Below, in pieces: positions 42,393 to 50,924 of a stretch of 64,000 bases of DNA (its first letter is position 1; every line of letters starts with the position of its first letter). The stretch lies in the NCBI RefSeq assembly GCF_030068505.1, contig NZ_JAQOSO010000109.1, positions 1 to 64,000 of the forward strand, read 5' to 3'. The stretch is from Roseofilum capinflatum BLCC-M114. Its GTDB lineage: Bacteria > Cyanobacteriota > Cyanobacteriia > Cyanobacteriales > Desertifilaceae. The position numbers and the translations under genes are program-made. The notes under the pieces are model-generated. The model made no database searches. It was not told the origin of the DNA and saw only the letters and a list, made by a program, of their open reading frames with translations.

Positions 42393-44003
42393 ATGATTAA
42401 GATTAGATGGACTCTTCTCCTGGGACTTCCCCAAATCCGAAGAGTCCAGCCCTTGCCAAAGTTTCCAATGACACTTAAATTGTTTACCCAAAATCCGTAT
42501 ATTCAAGAGATGAAAAAACAGTATTCGCGATTGAAGCCAAAGGTTTTCAAGCCGGAAACTCACTCGAAAATAAGTATTAAGGAATACTCACTCTGGTTTT
42601 GGGCAAGTCTCGGAGTGATGACGGCTTTAATTCCTTTGGGATGGCAGGCGATCGCCCAAGCCCAGACTCCAAGTGGTTTGAGTAGTGACATCCCCGATCA
42701 AATGCAAATCATCCTCAATACGTTGTGGGTGATTTTTACTGGAGTGCTGGTGTTTTTTATGAATGCTGGCTTTGCCATGCTAGAAACAGGCTTTTGCCGC
42801 CATAAAAGTGCTGTTAATATTTTAGCAAAAAATCTGATTGTGTTTGCCTTATCCTCTCTAGCCTTTTGGGCCACTGGCTTTGCCTTGATGTTTGGCGATG
42901 GCAACCCCTTTATTGGACTGCAAGGGTTTTTCCTCACTGGCCCTGACAATAGTCCCGCCGTGGGAGAAGCCTATGAAGGGGTCTATCGCTCCCTCGATTG
43001 GGCTGCTATTCCCCTGAAAGCTAAATTTTTCTTTCAACTGGCCTTTGCGGGTACAGCCGCGACGATTGTCTCTGGAGCCGTGGCCGAACGGATTAAATTT
43101 GCTGCCTTTATTCTGTTTAGCGTGGGCTTAGTAGGATTGGCTTACAGCGTCATTGGTCATTGGATTTGGGGCGATGGATGGCTCGCCCAACTGGGCTTTT
43201 GGGATTTTGCTGGCTCGACCGTTGTTCATTCTGTGGGTGGATGGGGGGCTTTTATGGGGGCAGTTTTATTGGGGCCGCGCATCGATAAATATCCAGATGG
43301 GCAAATTGCTGCTATTCCGGGCCATAATTTAGCGATTTCTACCCTAGGGTGTCTGATTTTGTGGTTGGGATGGTTTGGATTTAATCCGGGTTCGACGTTA
43401 ACGGCTGATCCAGAAGCGATTACCCATATTATTTTGACTACGAATATGTCAGCGGCCGCTAGTGGGGTCACGGCTACGGTGGTGTCTTGGCGCTATTTTG
43501 GTAAGCCAGATCTGACGATGATTATTAATGGGATTTTGGCTGGGTTAGTTGCTGTTACGGCCTCCTGTGCTTATATCAATATGGGGAGCGCGATCGCCAT
43601 TGGTACGATCTCTGGCATCATTGTGGTCTTTTCTGTCGTGTATTTGGAACAATGGCACATTGATGATCCGGTTGGGGCGATTTCTGTCCATTTGGTCTGT
43701 GGGATCTGGGGAACGTTGGCACTAGGTTTGTTTAGTGTGGGGCCCGATATTTATCCCTGGTATGGTGAAACGGCGGGCCCCTTGGCAGGCTTGCTTTTAG
43801 GGGGTGGGTATTCTCAGTTACTCAATCAGTTATTGGGGGTGCTTGCCGTTGGGTTTGCCATGATTGCGTTTAGTTTGCTGTTGTGGTTGAGCCTTAGTTT
43901 TACAGTGGGGATACGAGTGAGTCCCATGGAGGAACAAGAGGGCTTGGATCTGAGCGAACACAGTATGGAAGCCTATAGTGGGTTTGTGAAAGAACAGGAG
44001 TGA
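42393..44003 (+). CDS. amt: Ammonium transporter (Amt family)
   Basis: Up to 536 residues; ATGs at 42468 and 42510 are alternative starts that give a more usual N-terminus. A first hydrophobic segment ends near AIAQAQ and may be a cleaved signal. Eleven transmembrane helices follow. The Amt signature FAGTAATIVSGAVAERIKF is near the middle. The twin pore His residues lie in TVVHSVGGWGAFMGA and GAISVHLVCGIWG. The transporter conducts ammonia/ammonium into the cytoplasm. In cyanobacteria it is usually NtcA-controlled, but I found no GTA-N8-TAC site upstream. The C-terminal tail is short and acidic. Confidence 0.95.
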   Translation: MIKIRWTLLLGLPQIRRVQPLPKFPMTLKLFTQNPYIQEMKKQYSRLKPKVFKPETHSKISIKEYSLWFWASLGVMTALIPLGWQAIAQAQTPSGLSSDIPDQMQIILNTLWVIFTGVLVFFMNAGFAMLETGFCRHKSAVNILAKNLIVFALSSLAFWATGFALMFGDGNPFIGLQGFFLTGPDNSPAVGEAYEGVYRSLDWAAIPLKAKFFFQLAFAGTAATIVSGAVAERIKFAAFILFSVGLVGLAYSVIGHWIWGDGWLAQLGFWDFAGSTVVHSVGGWGAFMGAVLLGPRIDKYPDGQIAAIPGHNLAISTLGCLILWLGWFGFNPGSTLTADPEAITHIILTTNMSAAASGVTATVVSWRYFGKPDLTMIINGILAGLVAVTASCAYINMGSAIAIGTISGIIVVFSVVYLEQWHIDDPVGAISVHLVCGIWGTLALGLFSVGPDIYPWYGETAGPLAGLLLGGGYSQLLNQLLGVLAVGFAMIAFSLLLWLSLSFTVGIRVSPMEEQEGLDLSEHSMEAYSGFVKEQE

Positions 44004-44067
44004 AAGCACAGGAGTAAGATCAATTGACAATTCAAAATGGGTGTAGGTAGGGGGAACGTTGATTCTT

Positions 44068-45114
44068 ATGAACTGGGATAGCTGGTTTAAGCGGATTGAA
44101 GATCTGGTGATGCTCCATTCTCCAAGTGGGGTGGAGGGAGAAATGAATCAGTTTCTGTTGGCGGAGTTTAAACGCTTGGGGGTGGAGGTGACGATGGATT
44201 GGGCCGATAATGTGATTGCTAAAATTCCTGGTCAAGAGGGGAGTCGGGCGATCGCCATTACGGCCCATAAGGATGAAATTGGCGCAATAGTCAAGCGGGT
44301 TCAATCCCAGGGACGGTTAGAGGTGGGCAAGCTGGGAGGCTCCTTTCCTTGGGTGTATGGGGAGGGGGTGGTGGATATTTTGGGCGATCGCCGCACAATT
44401 TCCGGTATCCTCAGTTTTGGCTCTCGCCATGTTTCCCATGAGTCTCCCCAAAAGGTGCAGCAGGAAACGAAACCTGTAGAGTGGGAAAAGGTTTGGATCG
44501 AAACCAAGCTCACTCAGGAGCAGTTACAAGAGGCTGGGGTGCGTCCGGGAACTCGTGTGGTGGTGGGGAAACACCGCAAGCGGGCCATCCGGTTGCATGA
44601 TTATATTGCCAGTTATACGTTGGATAATAAGGCTTCGGTGGCTATTCTCTTAGGTCTGGCCGAGCGGGTGAAAGAGCCACCTGTGGATGTCTATTTGGTG
44701 GCTTCGGCTAAGGAAGAGGTGGGAGCTATTGGAGCGTTGTATTTTAGCCAGCACCATCGGTTAGAAGCCTTGATTGCTCTGGAAATCTGCCCTTTAGCTC
44801 CAGAATATCCGATCGCCGATGGGGTGGCTCCGGTTTTGCTCTCCCAAGATAGTTATGGCCTCTATGATGAGGGCTTAAATAAGGAGTTACAACAGGCGGC
44901 TGACGCGGCCCAAATTCCTATCCAACGGGCGATTCTAAGTGGGTTTGGCAGTGATGCCTCCATTGCCATGAAGTTCGGCCATGTGGCTCGTGGAGCCTGT
45001 TTGGGTTTCCCCACCCAGAATACCCATGGCTATGAAATTGCCCATTTAGGGGCGATCGGCAATTGTCTCGAAATTTTAGTGCGCTATGTTAGCTCCATTA
45101 AACCTTACGTCTGA
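44068..45114 (+). CDS. M42 family aminopeptidase
   Basis: 348 residues from ATG 44068; a TTG nine bases upstream is less likely. The dinuclear-metal fold is visible: ITAHKDEIGAIVK (first His and Asp), SYTLDNKASVAILLGL (bridging Asp), VASAKEEVGAIGALYF (catalytic base Glu and metal Glu), ALEICPLAPEYPIAD and a last His in CLGFPTQNTHGYEIAH. Members are cytoplasmic, often large-complex aminopeptidases. Some relatives are endoglucanase-annotated by error. It follows amt by 64 bases on the same strand, with no sign of functional linkage. Confidence 0.93.
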   Translation: MNWDSWFKRIEDLVMLHSPSGVEGEMNQFLLAEFKRLGVEVTMDWADNVIAKIPGQEGSRAIAITAHKDEIGAIVKRVQSQGRLEVGKLGGSFPWVYGEGVVDILGDRRTISGILSFGSRHVSHESPQKVQQETKPVEWEKVWIETKLTQEQLQEAGVRPGTRVVVGKHRKRAIRLHDYIASYTLDNKASVAILLGLAERVKEPPVDVYLVASAKEEVGAIGALYFSQHHRLEALIALEICPLAPEYPIADGVAPVLLSQDSYGLYDEGLNKELQQAADAAQIPIQRAILSGFGSDASIAMKFGHVARGACLGFPTQNTHGYEIAHLGAIGNCLEILVRYVSSIKPYV

Positions 45115-45344
45115 GGATTGAATGGAATTTTTTAACTCTCTGGTTAGGAATCCTGATGATTCATGAGGCTTTTTGTATCTCGGTATACCAAAAAAGCCCT
45201 ATATAAACCTTTCCTAAAAAACGTAAAGTTATGTAAACTGTTTATAGAGGGATGTGAACCTTAACTTTCACAGGTTTTTCACATTCACCTCCTATCATGA
45301 TGAACATGAGGAACACACCAGTAAGGAATTTTTAGGAGCCGATT

Positions 45345-45644
45345 ATGTCTGTAAGTTTACCCTCCATCATCCAAGAACAATTCGTCAAACCCTTCAAATA
45401 CTGGAACGATGGTGTCCAGGAAGCGATGTCTTACCAAAATGAAATGTATACTTACGTCCGTTCTTACAGCCAAGAGAAACGTCTACAAGCCTATGGCTAT
45501 GCCTGTGACATGGCTGAAAAAAACGTCAGAAGCTGCATTACTTGCTCTGAGCAAGGCTACAAAGTTTGGGTGAATCTCAAGTCTCTGGCCAATCAGCAAG
45601 TTGATGAAGCTCAAACCCTGAACCTCAGCCCCGCTTTCTCCTAA
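45345..45644 (+). CDS. Small conserved protein of unknown function
   Basis: 99 residues, preceded by a good AGGAGC site. It is helical and aromatic-rich (IIQEQFVKPFKYWNDGVQEAMSYQNEMYTYVRSYSQEKRLQAYGYACDMAEKNVRSCITCSEQG). Three Cys residues (one in YAC, two in CITC) could bind a metal or be redox active, though there is only one CxxC-like pair. I recognise no family. Upstream lies a 230-base spacer with AT-rich stretches that probably holds its promoter. The stop is seven bases from the convergent ArsA-type gene. Confidence 0.75.
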   Translation: MSVSLPSIIQEQFVKPFKYWNDGVQEAMSYQNEMYTYVRSYSQEKRLQAYGYACDMAEKNVRSCITCSEQGYKVWVNLKSLANQQVDEAQTLNLSPAFS

Positions 45645-45651
45645 TCCTCTT

Positions 45652-47547
45652 CTAGAACGATTCAAACAGTAATCGTGCAGCTCCTTGAATCCGCACAAGA
45701 GGTTGAATAGAGCGAGGCAAGGGAGGAAGATGAATCACAGTTTGCTCGCTATCAAAACCCAATTGGTCATGACGATCGCAACTATAGTTCCAAACCACAT
45801 AGTTTTGATTAACCTCTAGATCCTTCAACGATGTACTTAATCGATGGTGTTCCGCTAAAATCGCCGGTTGATTCTGTACCACCCCAATAAATTCAGTATG
45901 CCGATCATCCTTTAGTTTTTTCTGGGCTGTAACTACCCGTTTTCTCAGGGTGCGGAGTTCGCCCATAAACTCGGTACGTCCGAGAACATCTTGATATTTA
46001 ATCCATAATTTGAACACCCAGGCTAACCAGTCGGCTAAGGCTGTGGGCATTTCTAGAAATCGCAGTAAATGGCCGGTGGGTGCAGTATCCAGGATGATTA
46101 AATCTTGCTCTTGACTCTCCAAGAGTTCCATGACGGCTAAGAGGGCGAGAATTTCATCAATCCCAGGGAAGGAGAGGGAGACGAGTTTCCGCCAAGCTTC
46201 TGGGCCATAGAGTAATTTTAGGTTTTCCTGGGTGGGAGAATCGCCGCTAATCATTTCAGCCAGTTCCCAAAGATAGTCCTCGCGAAATTGATTGAGAAGC
46301 ACTTGAGAATCGATTTCTGCGGCCGTTAGGTTGGGGAGATCGATCGCCTGGGGATCGTGGTCTAAAGGCTGTCCAAAGGCATCCCCCAAGGAATGGGCCG
46401 GATCGATGGAAATCACCCGGACTTGCTGTTTGGGGTGGGTTTGGGCCATTCCCCAGGCGATCGCCGCCGCTACCGTAGTTTTCCCCACTCCCCCTTTACC
46501 GCCAACGATGATTAAGCGGCGCTGTTGGGCGATAAAATCGGGTAAACCCGGTGGGATGCGATCGGGCCAAGTGACCTCAGTGGAGGCAATTTCCCCATCC
46601 TGCACCGTCACTGGGCACATCTGGGCCATGACCCGATCTAAGGCTTCACTTCCCAAGGGAGGACTGGCGCATTGGGCAATCCCCAACAGGGGCAAACTAT
46701 CCACCAGTTCCTGAAATTGGGGGAGAATCTGCTGCTGCTCTGCATAGCGGTCTCGATCCCCTGGGGATAAATCTTCCGATCCCGCTACCAACCGATTCAC
46801 CCAAACCCCTCCCAAGGGAATCTGCAACCCTTGTAGAGAGGTGACAAACCGCCGAGTTTCTTCTAAACTCATGGCTTCAGCGATCCCCACCACGACGCAA
46901 CGGGTGCGCTCTTGATCTTGCAATAGGGCCCGTCCCGTTTGCAGATCGGCCTTCATATCTTGTAAAAACTCATCTCCTCGATCGCCCTGATAGCGACCGG
47001 TAAACGCTTCACTGATAGCCCGGTGCTTTTCCTGGAACAGATCCAGGGCTTCTAAAAACTGGTCAAGAAAATCCATTAACCCCAATAGATTCAGCGCATG
47101 GCCACTGGGGGCCATATCCACCACTACCCGGTCTACTTCTTGCTCGCGCAACAGACGCTGAATCTCTAAGATTCCCATTAATTCATCGAGTCCCGGCCAA
47201 CTTAAATCCCAGACGGGGGTTAAATCTTCGGCTGCTGCAAAACTGCCCCGTTCCACCAGCAGTTGTAAGACTTCACCGTAGCGCTGTTTAAATTCTTGTA
47301 GTAGAGCTGCTGCATCGAGGGCTTGGACTTCTAGATTAGGCAGATCCGGGAGGGAAAGGCGATCGCCGCTAACCCGACATTGCAGGACATCCCCCAAGGA
47401 ATGGGCCGGATCGGTCGAGAGCAGTAACACCTTCTCGTTGGGGAACTGTTGGCCCCAATAGCGAGCAAACCCACAGGAGAGGGTGGTTTTCCCCACGCCC
47501 CCTTTCCCACTCAAGAGCAATAGTTGTAGGCGATCGTATGAATTCAT
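45652..47547 (-). CDS. Tandem ArsA/GET3-type ATPase
   Basis: 631 residues, two fused ATPase domains. Both have the deviant Walker A GKGGVGKTT (near residues 14 and 350), a switch Asp in STDPAHSLGDVLQ and SIDPAHSLGDAFGQ, and conserved 'DMAPSGH' and 'DTAPTGH' motifs. It resembles the bacterial ArsA pumps in layout, but I see no cluster of metal-binding Cys and no ArsB gene. A GET3-like membrane-protein targeting or another chaperone-type role is more likely. Cytoplasmic. pyrR ends about 40 bases upstream on the same strand, without known functional relation. Confidence 0.9.
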   Translation of the reverse strand: MNSYDRLQLLLLSGKGGVGKTTLSCGFARYWGQQFPNEKVLLLSTDPAHSLGDVLQCRVSGDRLSLPDLPNLEVQALDAAALLQEFKQRYGEVLQLLVERGSFAAAEDLTPVWDLSWPGLDELMGILEIQRLLREQEVDRVVVDMAPSGHALNLLGLMDFLDQFLEALDLFQEKHRAISEAFTGRYQGDRGDEFLQDMKADLQTGRALLQDQERTRCVVVGIAEAMSLEETRRFVTSLQGLQIPLGGVWVNRLVAGSEDLSPGDRDRYAEQQQILPQFQELVDSLPLLGIAQCASPPLGSEALDRVMAQMCPVTVQDGEIASTEVTWPDRIPPGLPDFIAQQRRLIIVGGKGGVGKTTVAAAIAWGMAQTHPKQQVRVISIDPAHSLGDAFGQPLDHDPQAIDLPNLTAAEIDSQVLLNQFREDYLWELAEMISGDSPTQENLKLLYGPEAWRKLVSLSFPGIDEILALLAVMELLESQEQDLIILDTAPTGHLLRFLEMPTALADWLAWVFKLWIKYQDVLGRTEFMGELRTLRKRVVTAQKKLKDDRHTEFIGVVQNQPAILAEHHRLSTSLKDLEVNQNYVVWNYSCDRHDQLGFDSEQTVIHLPPLPRSIQPLVRIQGAARLLFESF

Positions 47548-47589
47548 AGCACCAGGATCGGTTGTCCATCCCCTATGGTACTACCAGTT

Positions 47590-48150
47590 TTACTCTGAAA
47601 CATCTCCACTGGTATTGCGAGTAATTAACTCTACCGCATCATAGCCATCCACTTCCTTTAAATACACTTTCACATTTTCTTCCCTAGAGGTCGGCAATTG
47701 TTTCCCACTAAAATCAGGATGAATCGGTAATTCTCGATGACCCCTGTCCACCAACACCACCAGCCAAATTTCTGCGGGTCTACCATAATCACTAACCGCA
47801 TTCAGGGCCGCTCGAATTGTCCGCCCTTTGTAGATCACATCATCCACTAAAACTACGGTTTTGCCCGACAAATCCAGGGGAATTTCCGTTTTTGCTGGAG
47901 TTCGCACCCCAATTTGATCCAAATCATCCCGATAAAAGGTAACATCTAAGGCTCCAACTGGAACGGAGGTTTGTTCAAGCAGCGTAATTTGTTCGGCAAT
48001 TAAATGGGCTAAAGGGACTCCACGGGTATGGATACCCAGGAGGACAATTTGCGATAATTCCCCGGATTTTTCTATAATCTGGGAGGCTAACCGAGTTAAG
48101 GTGCGACGAATTTCGTCAGCATCAAGAATTTCAACAATTTGAGCGGTCAT
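47590..48150 (-). CDS. pyrR: Bifunctional PyrR regulator / uracil phosphoribosyltransferase
   Basis: 186 residues. The PRPP-binding motif is [21 protein letters not shown]. The dimerisation and RNA-binding face include [20 protein letters not shown]. The C-terminal part ([33 protein letters not shown]) is typical. In Gram-positive bacteria it attenuates the pyr operon by binding mRNA. In cyanobacteria it may only salvage uracil. No other pyr genes lie here, and no PyrR-type leader was found in front of it. Confidence 0.95.
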   Translation of the reverse strand: MTAQIVEILDADEIRRTLTRLASQIIEKSGELSQIVLLGIHTRGVPLAHLIAEQITLLEQTSVPVGALDVTFYRDDLDQIGVRTPAKTEIPLDLSGKTVVLVDDVIYKGRTIRAALNAVSDYGRPAEIWLVVLVDRGHRELPIHPDFSGKQLPTSREENVKVYLKEVDGYDAVELITRNTSGDVSE

Positions 48151-48276
48151 GATCGCAGACAGATAGGGCGTTATTCAGGCCAGTTCGCCAAAATAGATGT
48201 TTTAATTATGGTCGATCCACCTGAAAAAAGCGAGGGTCTGCAACCAGTTAGCTCAGAGCCAGTCCAGTGGGCGATC

Positions 48277-49257
48277 CTAAAAGAGTAATCCCAGAGCAAT
48301 CCCTAGCCCTAACCACAGCAAAAAACAAGAGCGAGTGAGGGTTAAGGCTTGCCAGATAGAGTCGGGGGTAATGGGGTGGATTGGATCGCCTAAAGGGGGT
48401 TTAATTTTGATCGTTCCTCTATAGGTATTGACTCCCCCTAATTGAACTCCTAGAATGGCTGCATAGACACATTCACTCCATCCAGAATTGGGACTAGGGT
48501 CATGGATTGCATCCCGTTGACATAGGGCCCAAACTTTTTTTAATTGACCAGATAATAGCCCCAGAGTAATCACCGTTAAGCGACAGGGAAGCCAGGTGAG
48601 GAAGTCTTCGAGTTTGGCACTAAACCAACCCATATATAAGTAGGGGGGTTCTCGATAGCCAATCATGGAATCTAAGGTGCTGGCTGCTTTGTACCCCATG
48701 GCCAGAGGGAGAGGGCTTAAACCGGGAATTAGAGTGCCTAAAATAGCATAAAAGAGGGGTGCTGTCACACCGTCAATAGCATTTTCAGCTAGGGTTTCTA
48801 GGACAGCTCGAAGAATTTCTGGTTCATCCAGGGTTTGGGTGTCTCGACCCACATACAAACTAAGCTTTTGACGGGCACTGTCGAGATCCCCAGCTTGTAG
48901 AGGATGGAGAACCTCTAGGGCAGCATGGTGTAAACTTCTGCCCGCAAAACAACTGGCTAAAAGTACACTTTCGATACTGATTCCTAGGAGGGGATGAACA
49001 GTGTTAGCCAGCCAGATGATTCTATCACTAACTAGGGCAGCCATGCCTATAACCGTAAGACCTAGGGCAACTCCTGCCCATCGTTGGCTTCGGGGAGAGT
49101 GGCAAAATTTGAGAATAAGCTCACTTCCTTGGGCGATCGATTTTCCCATTAGTTGAACAGGATGGGGCCAATGCCAAGGATCGCCGATCAGAAAATCCAG
49201 AATTGAGGCGATCGCTAAACTGATCGGGGGCCAGAAGAACACCATAAGTTTTTGCAC
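48277..49257 (-). CDS. cbiB: Adenosylcobinamide-phosphate synthase CbiB
   Basis: 326 residues from GTG 49257, whose G is the last base of the preceding stop TAG; ATG 12 bases on is an alternative. It is an integral membrane enzyme that attaches the aminopropanol arm to adenosylcobyric acid in cobalamin (pseudocobalamin) synthesis. Signature segments are LDFLIGDPWHWPHPVQLMGK, LDSARQKLSLYVGRDTQTLDEPEILRAVLETLAENAIDGVTAPLFY and KAASTLDSMIGYREPPYLYMG. At least five hydrophobic helices. Also called cobD in other naming. It overlaps the Rrf2 regulator gene by one base, so the two are cotranscribed. Confidence 0.95.
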   Translation of the reverse strand: MQKLMVFFWPPISLAIASILDFLIGDPWHWPHPVQLMGKSIAQGSELILKFCHSPRSQRWAGVALGLTVIGMAALVSDRIIWLANTVHPLLGISIESVLLASCFAGRSLHHAALEVLHPLQAGDLDSARQKLSLYVGRDTQTLDEPEILRAVLETLAENAIDGVTAPLFYAILGTLIPGLSPLPLAMGYKAASTLDSMIGYREPPYLYMGWFSAKLEDFLTWLPCRLTVITLGLLSGQLKKVWALCQRDAIHDPSPNSGWSECVYAAILGVQLGGVNTYRGTIKIKPPLGDPIHPITPDSIWQALTLTRSCFLLWLGLGIALGLLF

Positions 49258-49700
49258 TAAACGACAAAATTACTGGCTTCTCCTTGGGAGGCTTGCCAAC
49301 TGCGAGCATCGAAGTACAGGTCTTCTAGGGAAATAGTATACAACGATTCTTTGAGTTTTTGATGTAGGCGATTCCATAAGCTATAGGTTACCCAGTCTTC
49401 CACTTGATTGTTATCGGGAGGAGAATCCGCCAGTGTCGGTAAGGTTTCTCCCACGGCTTCGAGAATTTGCCCCAGAGAAATATGGGCCGGTTGATGGGCT
49501 AAACCGTAGCCTCCTTGGGCCCCTCGAAGGGAATAAACTAGACCCGCTTCTCGCAGTTGAATCAGCAGTTTTTCTAAATAGGCCGCCGAGATCTGTTGAC
49601 GAGTGGCGATCGCTTGCACAGATGAGGGGCCATATCCCGGTTGTAAGGTTAAATCTAACAGGGCCTTAACACTATAATGTCCACGGGTTGTCAACTTCAT
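49257..49700 (-). CDS. Rrf2 family transcriptional regulator
   Basis: 147 residues. The winged helix is MKLTTRGHYSVKALLDLTLQ, VQAIATRQQISAAYLEKLLIQLREAGLVYSLRGAQGGYGLA, the Rrf2 hallmark. There is no Cys at all, so it cannot hold an Fe-S cluster through Cys as IscR or NsrR do. It resembles the CymR-like group that senses through partners or ligands. It overlaps cbiB and is divergent from cyAbrB by 227 bases. Its target might include cbiB, but this is only context. Confidence 0.93.
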   Translation of the reverse strand: MKLTTRGHYSVKALLDLTLQPGYGPSSVQAIATRQQISAAYLEKLLIQLREAGLVYSLRGAQGGYGLAHQPAHISLGQILEAVGETLPTLADSPPDNNQVEDWVTYSLWNRLHQKLKESLYTISLEDLYFDARSWQASQGEASNFVV

Positions 49701-49927
49701 CTTTGGGGCAATCTATGGGTGGGATGGGGGGACTTACAATCTTGATGAAATCCCTAACGATGCTTCAGTTAGGATGAGGGTGTCTGAGGTCACGATTTTA
49801 TTCTGACATGGGTCAACTTTTGTGCGAGGGGTTGTAATATATTGTTACTATCCGGTGAAAAGAACAACTTTTTTTTTCGGCAAATATCAGTTAAACTGAA
49901 AACAGTTCTAAATTAAGCCGTTAAGTG

Positions 49928-50320
49928 ATGAGTAAAACAGAGAAAATGAAACCTCTAGTCGGTCAAGAGTTAGTTAACAAGGTTAAAGAGCTAGACCACC
50001 TGAGCAAAGAGGATAAAGCTAAAGAATGTGGCTACTCTACCACCACTAAAGGTGGGGTAGAGCGGGTGAATATGATGAAATTCCTCAATGCATTAATCGA
50101 CGCTGAAGGAATTGAGCTAGATGGGAAAAACTCATCGAATGGGCGAGGTGGACGCAGCGCCAGCTATCGGATTAGTGTGCAATCGAATGGTAACTTACTG
50201 ATCGGGGCAGCCTATACTAAGCAGATGGATCTGCAACCGGGTGATGAGTTTGAAATTTCTTTAGGCCGCAAACATATTCATCTCAAGCAAATCGGATCGG
50301 AAGAGAATGGTGAAGACTAA
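49928..50320 (+). CDS. cyAbrB-type transcriptional regulator
   Basis: 130 residues from ATG 49928, just after a GTG. The N-terminal helical part (LVNKVKELDHLSKEDKAKECGYSTTTKGG) and a C-terminal AbrB-like DNA-binding part (NGNLLIGAAYTKQMDLQPGDEFEISLGRKHIHLKQI) are arranged as in cyAbrB proteins, where the AbrB domain is at the C-terminus. The opening MSKTEKMKPL suggests the cyAbrB1 rather than cyAbrB2 subgroup. Members control nitrogen and carbon genes and help organise chromatin in the cytoplasm. The upstream region contains a T-run and probable promoter. Confidence 0.93.
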   Translation: MSKTEKMKPLVGQELVNKVKELDHLSKEDKAKECGYSTTTKGGVERVNMMKFLNALIDAEGIELDGKNSSNGRGGRSASYRISVQSNGNLLIGAAYTKQMDLQPGDEFEISLGRKHIHLKQIGSEENGED

Positions 50321-50495
50321 GCCTTGACTCCCCCTTTCGGATCAATCGATGGGTGATCTAACCTCCTGAATCCACGCCCGTGAAGGGATCTGGAGGGGAG
50401 AAATGCAGGAAAAAAAACCAGAACACACTGATTCTGGAGAAGTCCCCAAAAGAGTAAGGATTCTTAACCTGATTTCTCCCTAGGCCTGGGGTAGA

Positions 50496-50924
50496 ATGAA
50501 AAGGGTTTTCAACGCATTAAGTGCAATGAATGCAGATACATTTAATTTTGAGAGTCACTCGCCTACCTGTCCCATTTGTCATCGAGTTCAGGTCTTACCT
50601 TTAGAACAGTTGAACAGTGGACTCTATATCTGTCCCTATTGTCAGCAACGATTAGTGGTCAGTAAGAGTGGCCATTATGTGCGCGATCCATTCATGTTGA
50701 AACCTTTTATTTCCAGTCAATTATTGCGCCGCCAAAGTCATCCCCTAGCGAGGGCGATCAGAGACTGTGGAAGTGCGAAACTCCCCTATTGGATTACAGT
50801 GATGGTGAGTATTGTCCTGTTTAGTTTGGCTTTAGCTGCGACTGAACGGGTAAAACCGGTAGAGAATCCGATCCCCCATTGGATAGAAGAAGGGAGTCAG
50901 ATGATGCGATCGCTACATCCATAA
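50496..50924 (+). CDS. Zinc-ribbon membrane protein
   Basis: 142 residues; a second ATG at 50526 is an alternative start. The N-terminal part has a zinc ribbon, CPICHRVQ...CPYCQQ (two CxxC pairs about 25 residues apart). One membrane helix follows (LPYWITVMVSIVLFSLALAAT) and a short tail. The ribbon faces the cytoplasm if the helix is N-in. Function unknown. Its last 12 bases overlap the 3' end of the convergent ArnT-like gene. Confidence 0.75.
   Translation: MKRVFNALSAMNADTFNFESHSPTCPICHRVQVLPLEQLNSGLYICPYCQQRLVVSKSGHYVRDPFMLKPFISSQLLRRQSHPLARAIRDCGSAKLPYWITVMVSIVLFSLALAATERVKPVENPIPHWIEEGSQMMRSLHP

Noticed and set aside
45652-47547. Arsenic efflux system
   Set aside because: No arsB, arsR or arsC gene nearby, and no Cys cluster in the ATPase.
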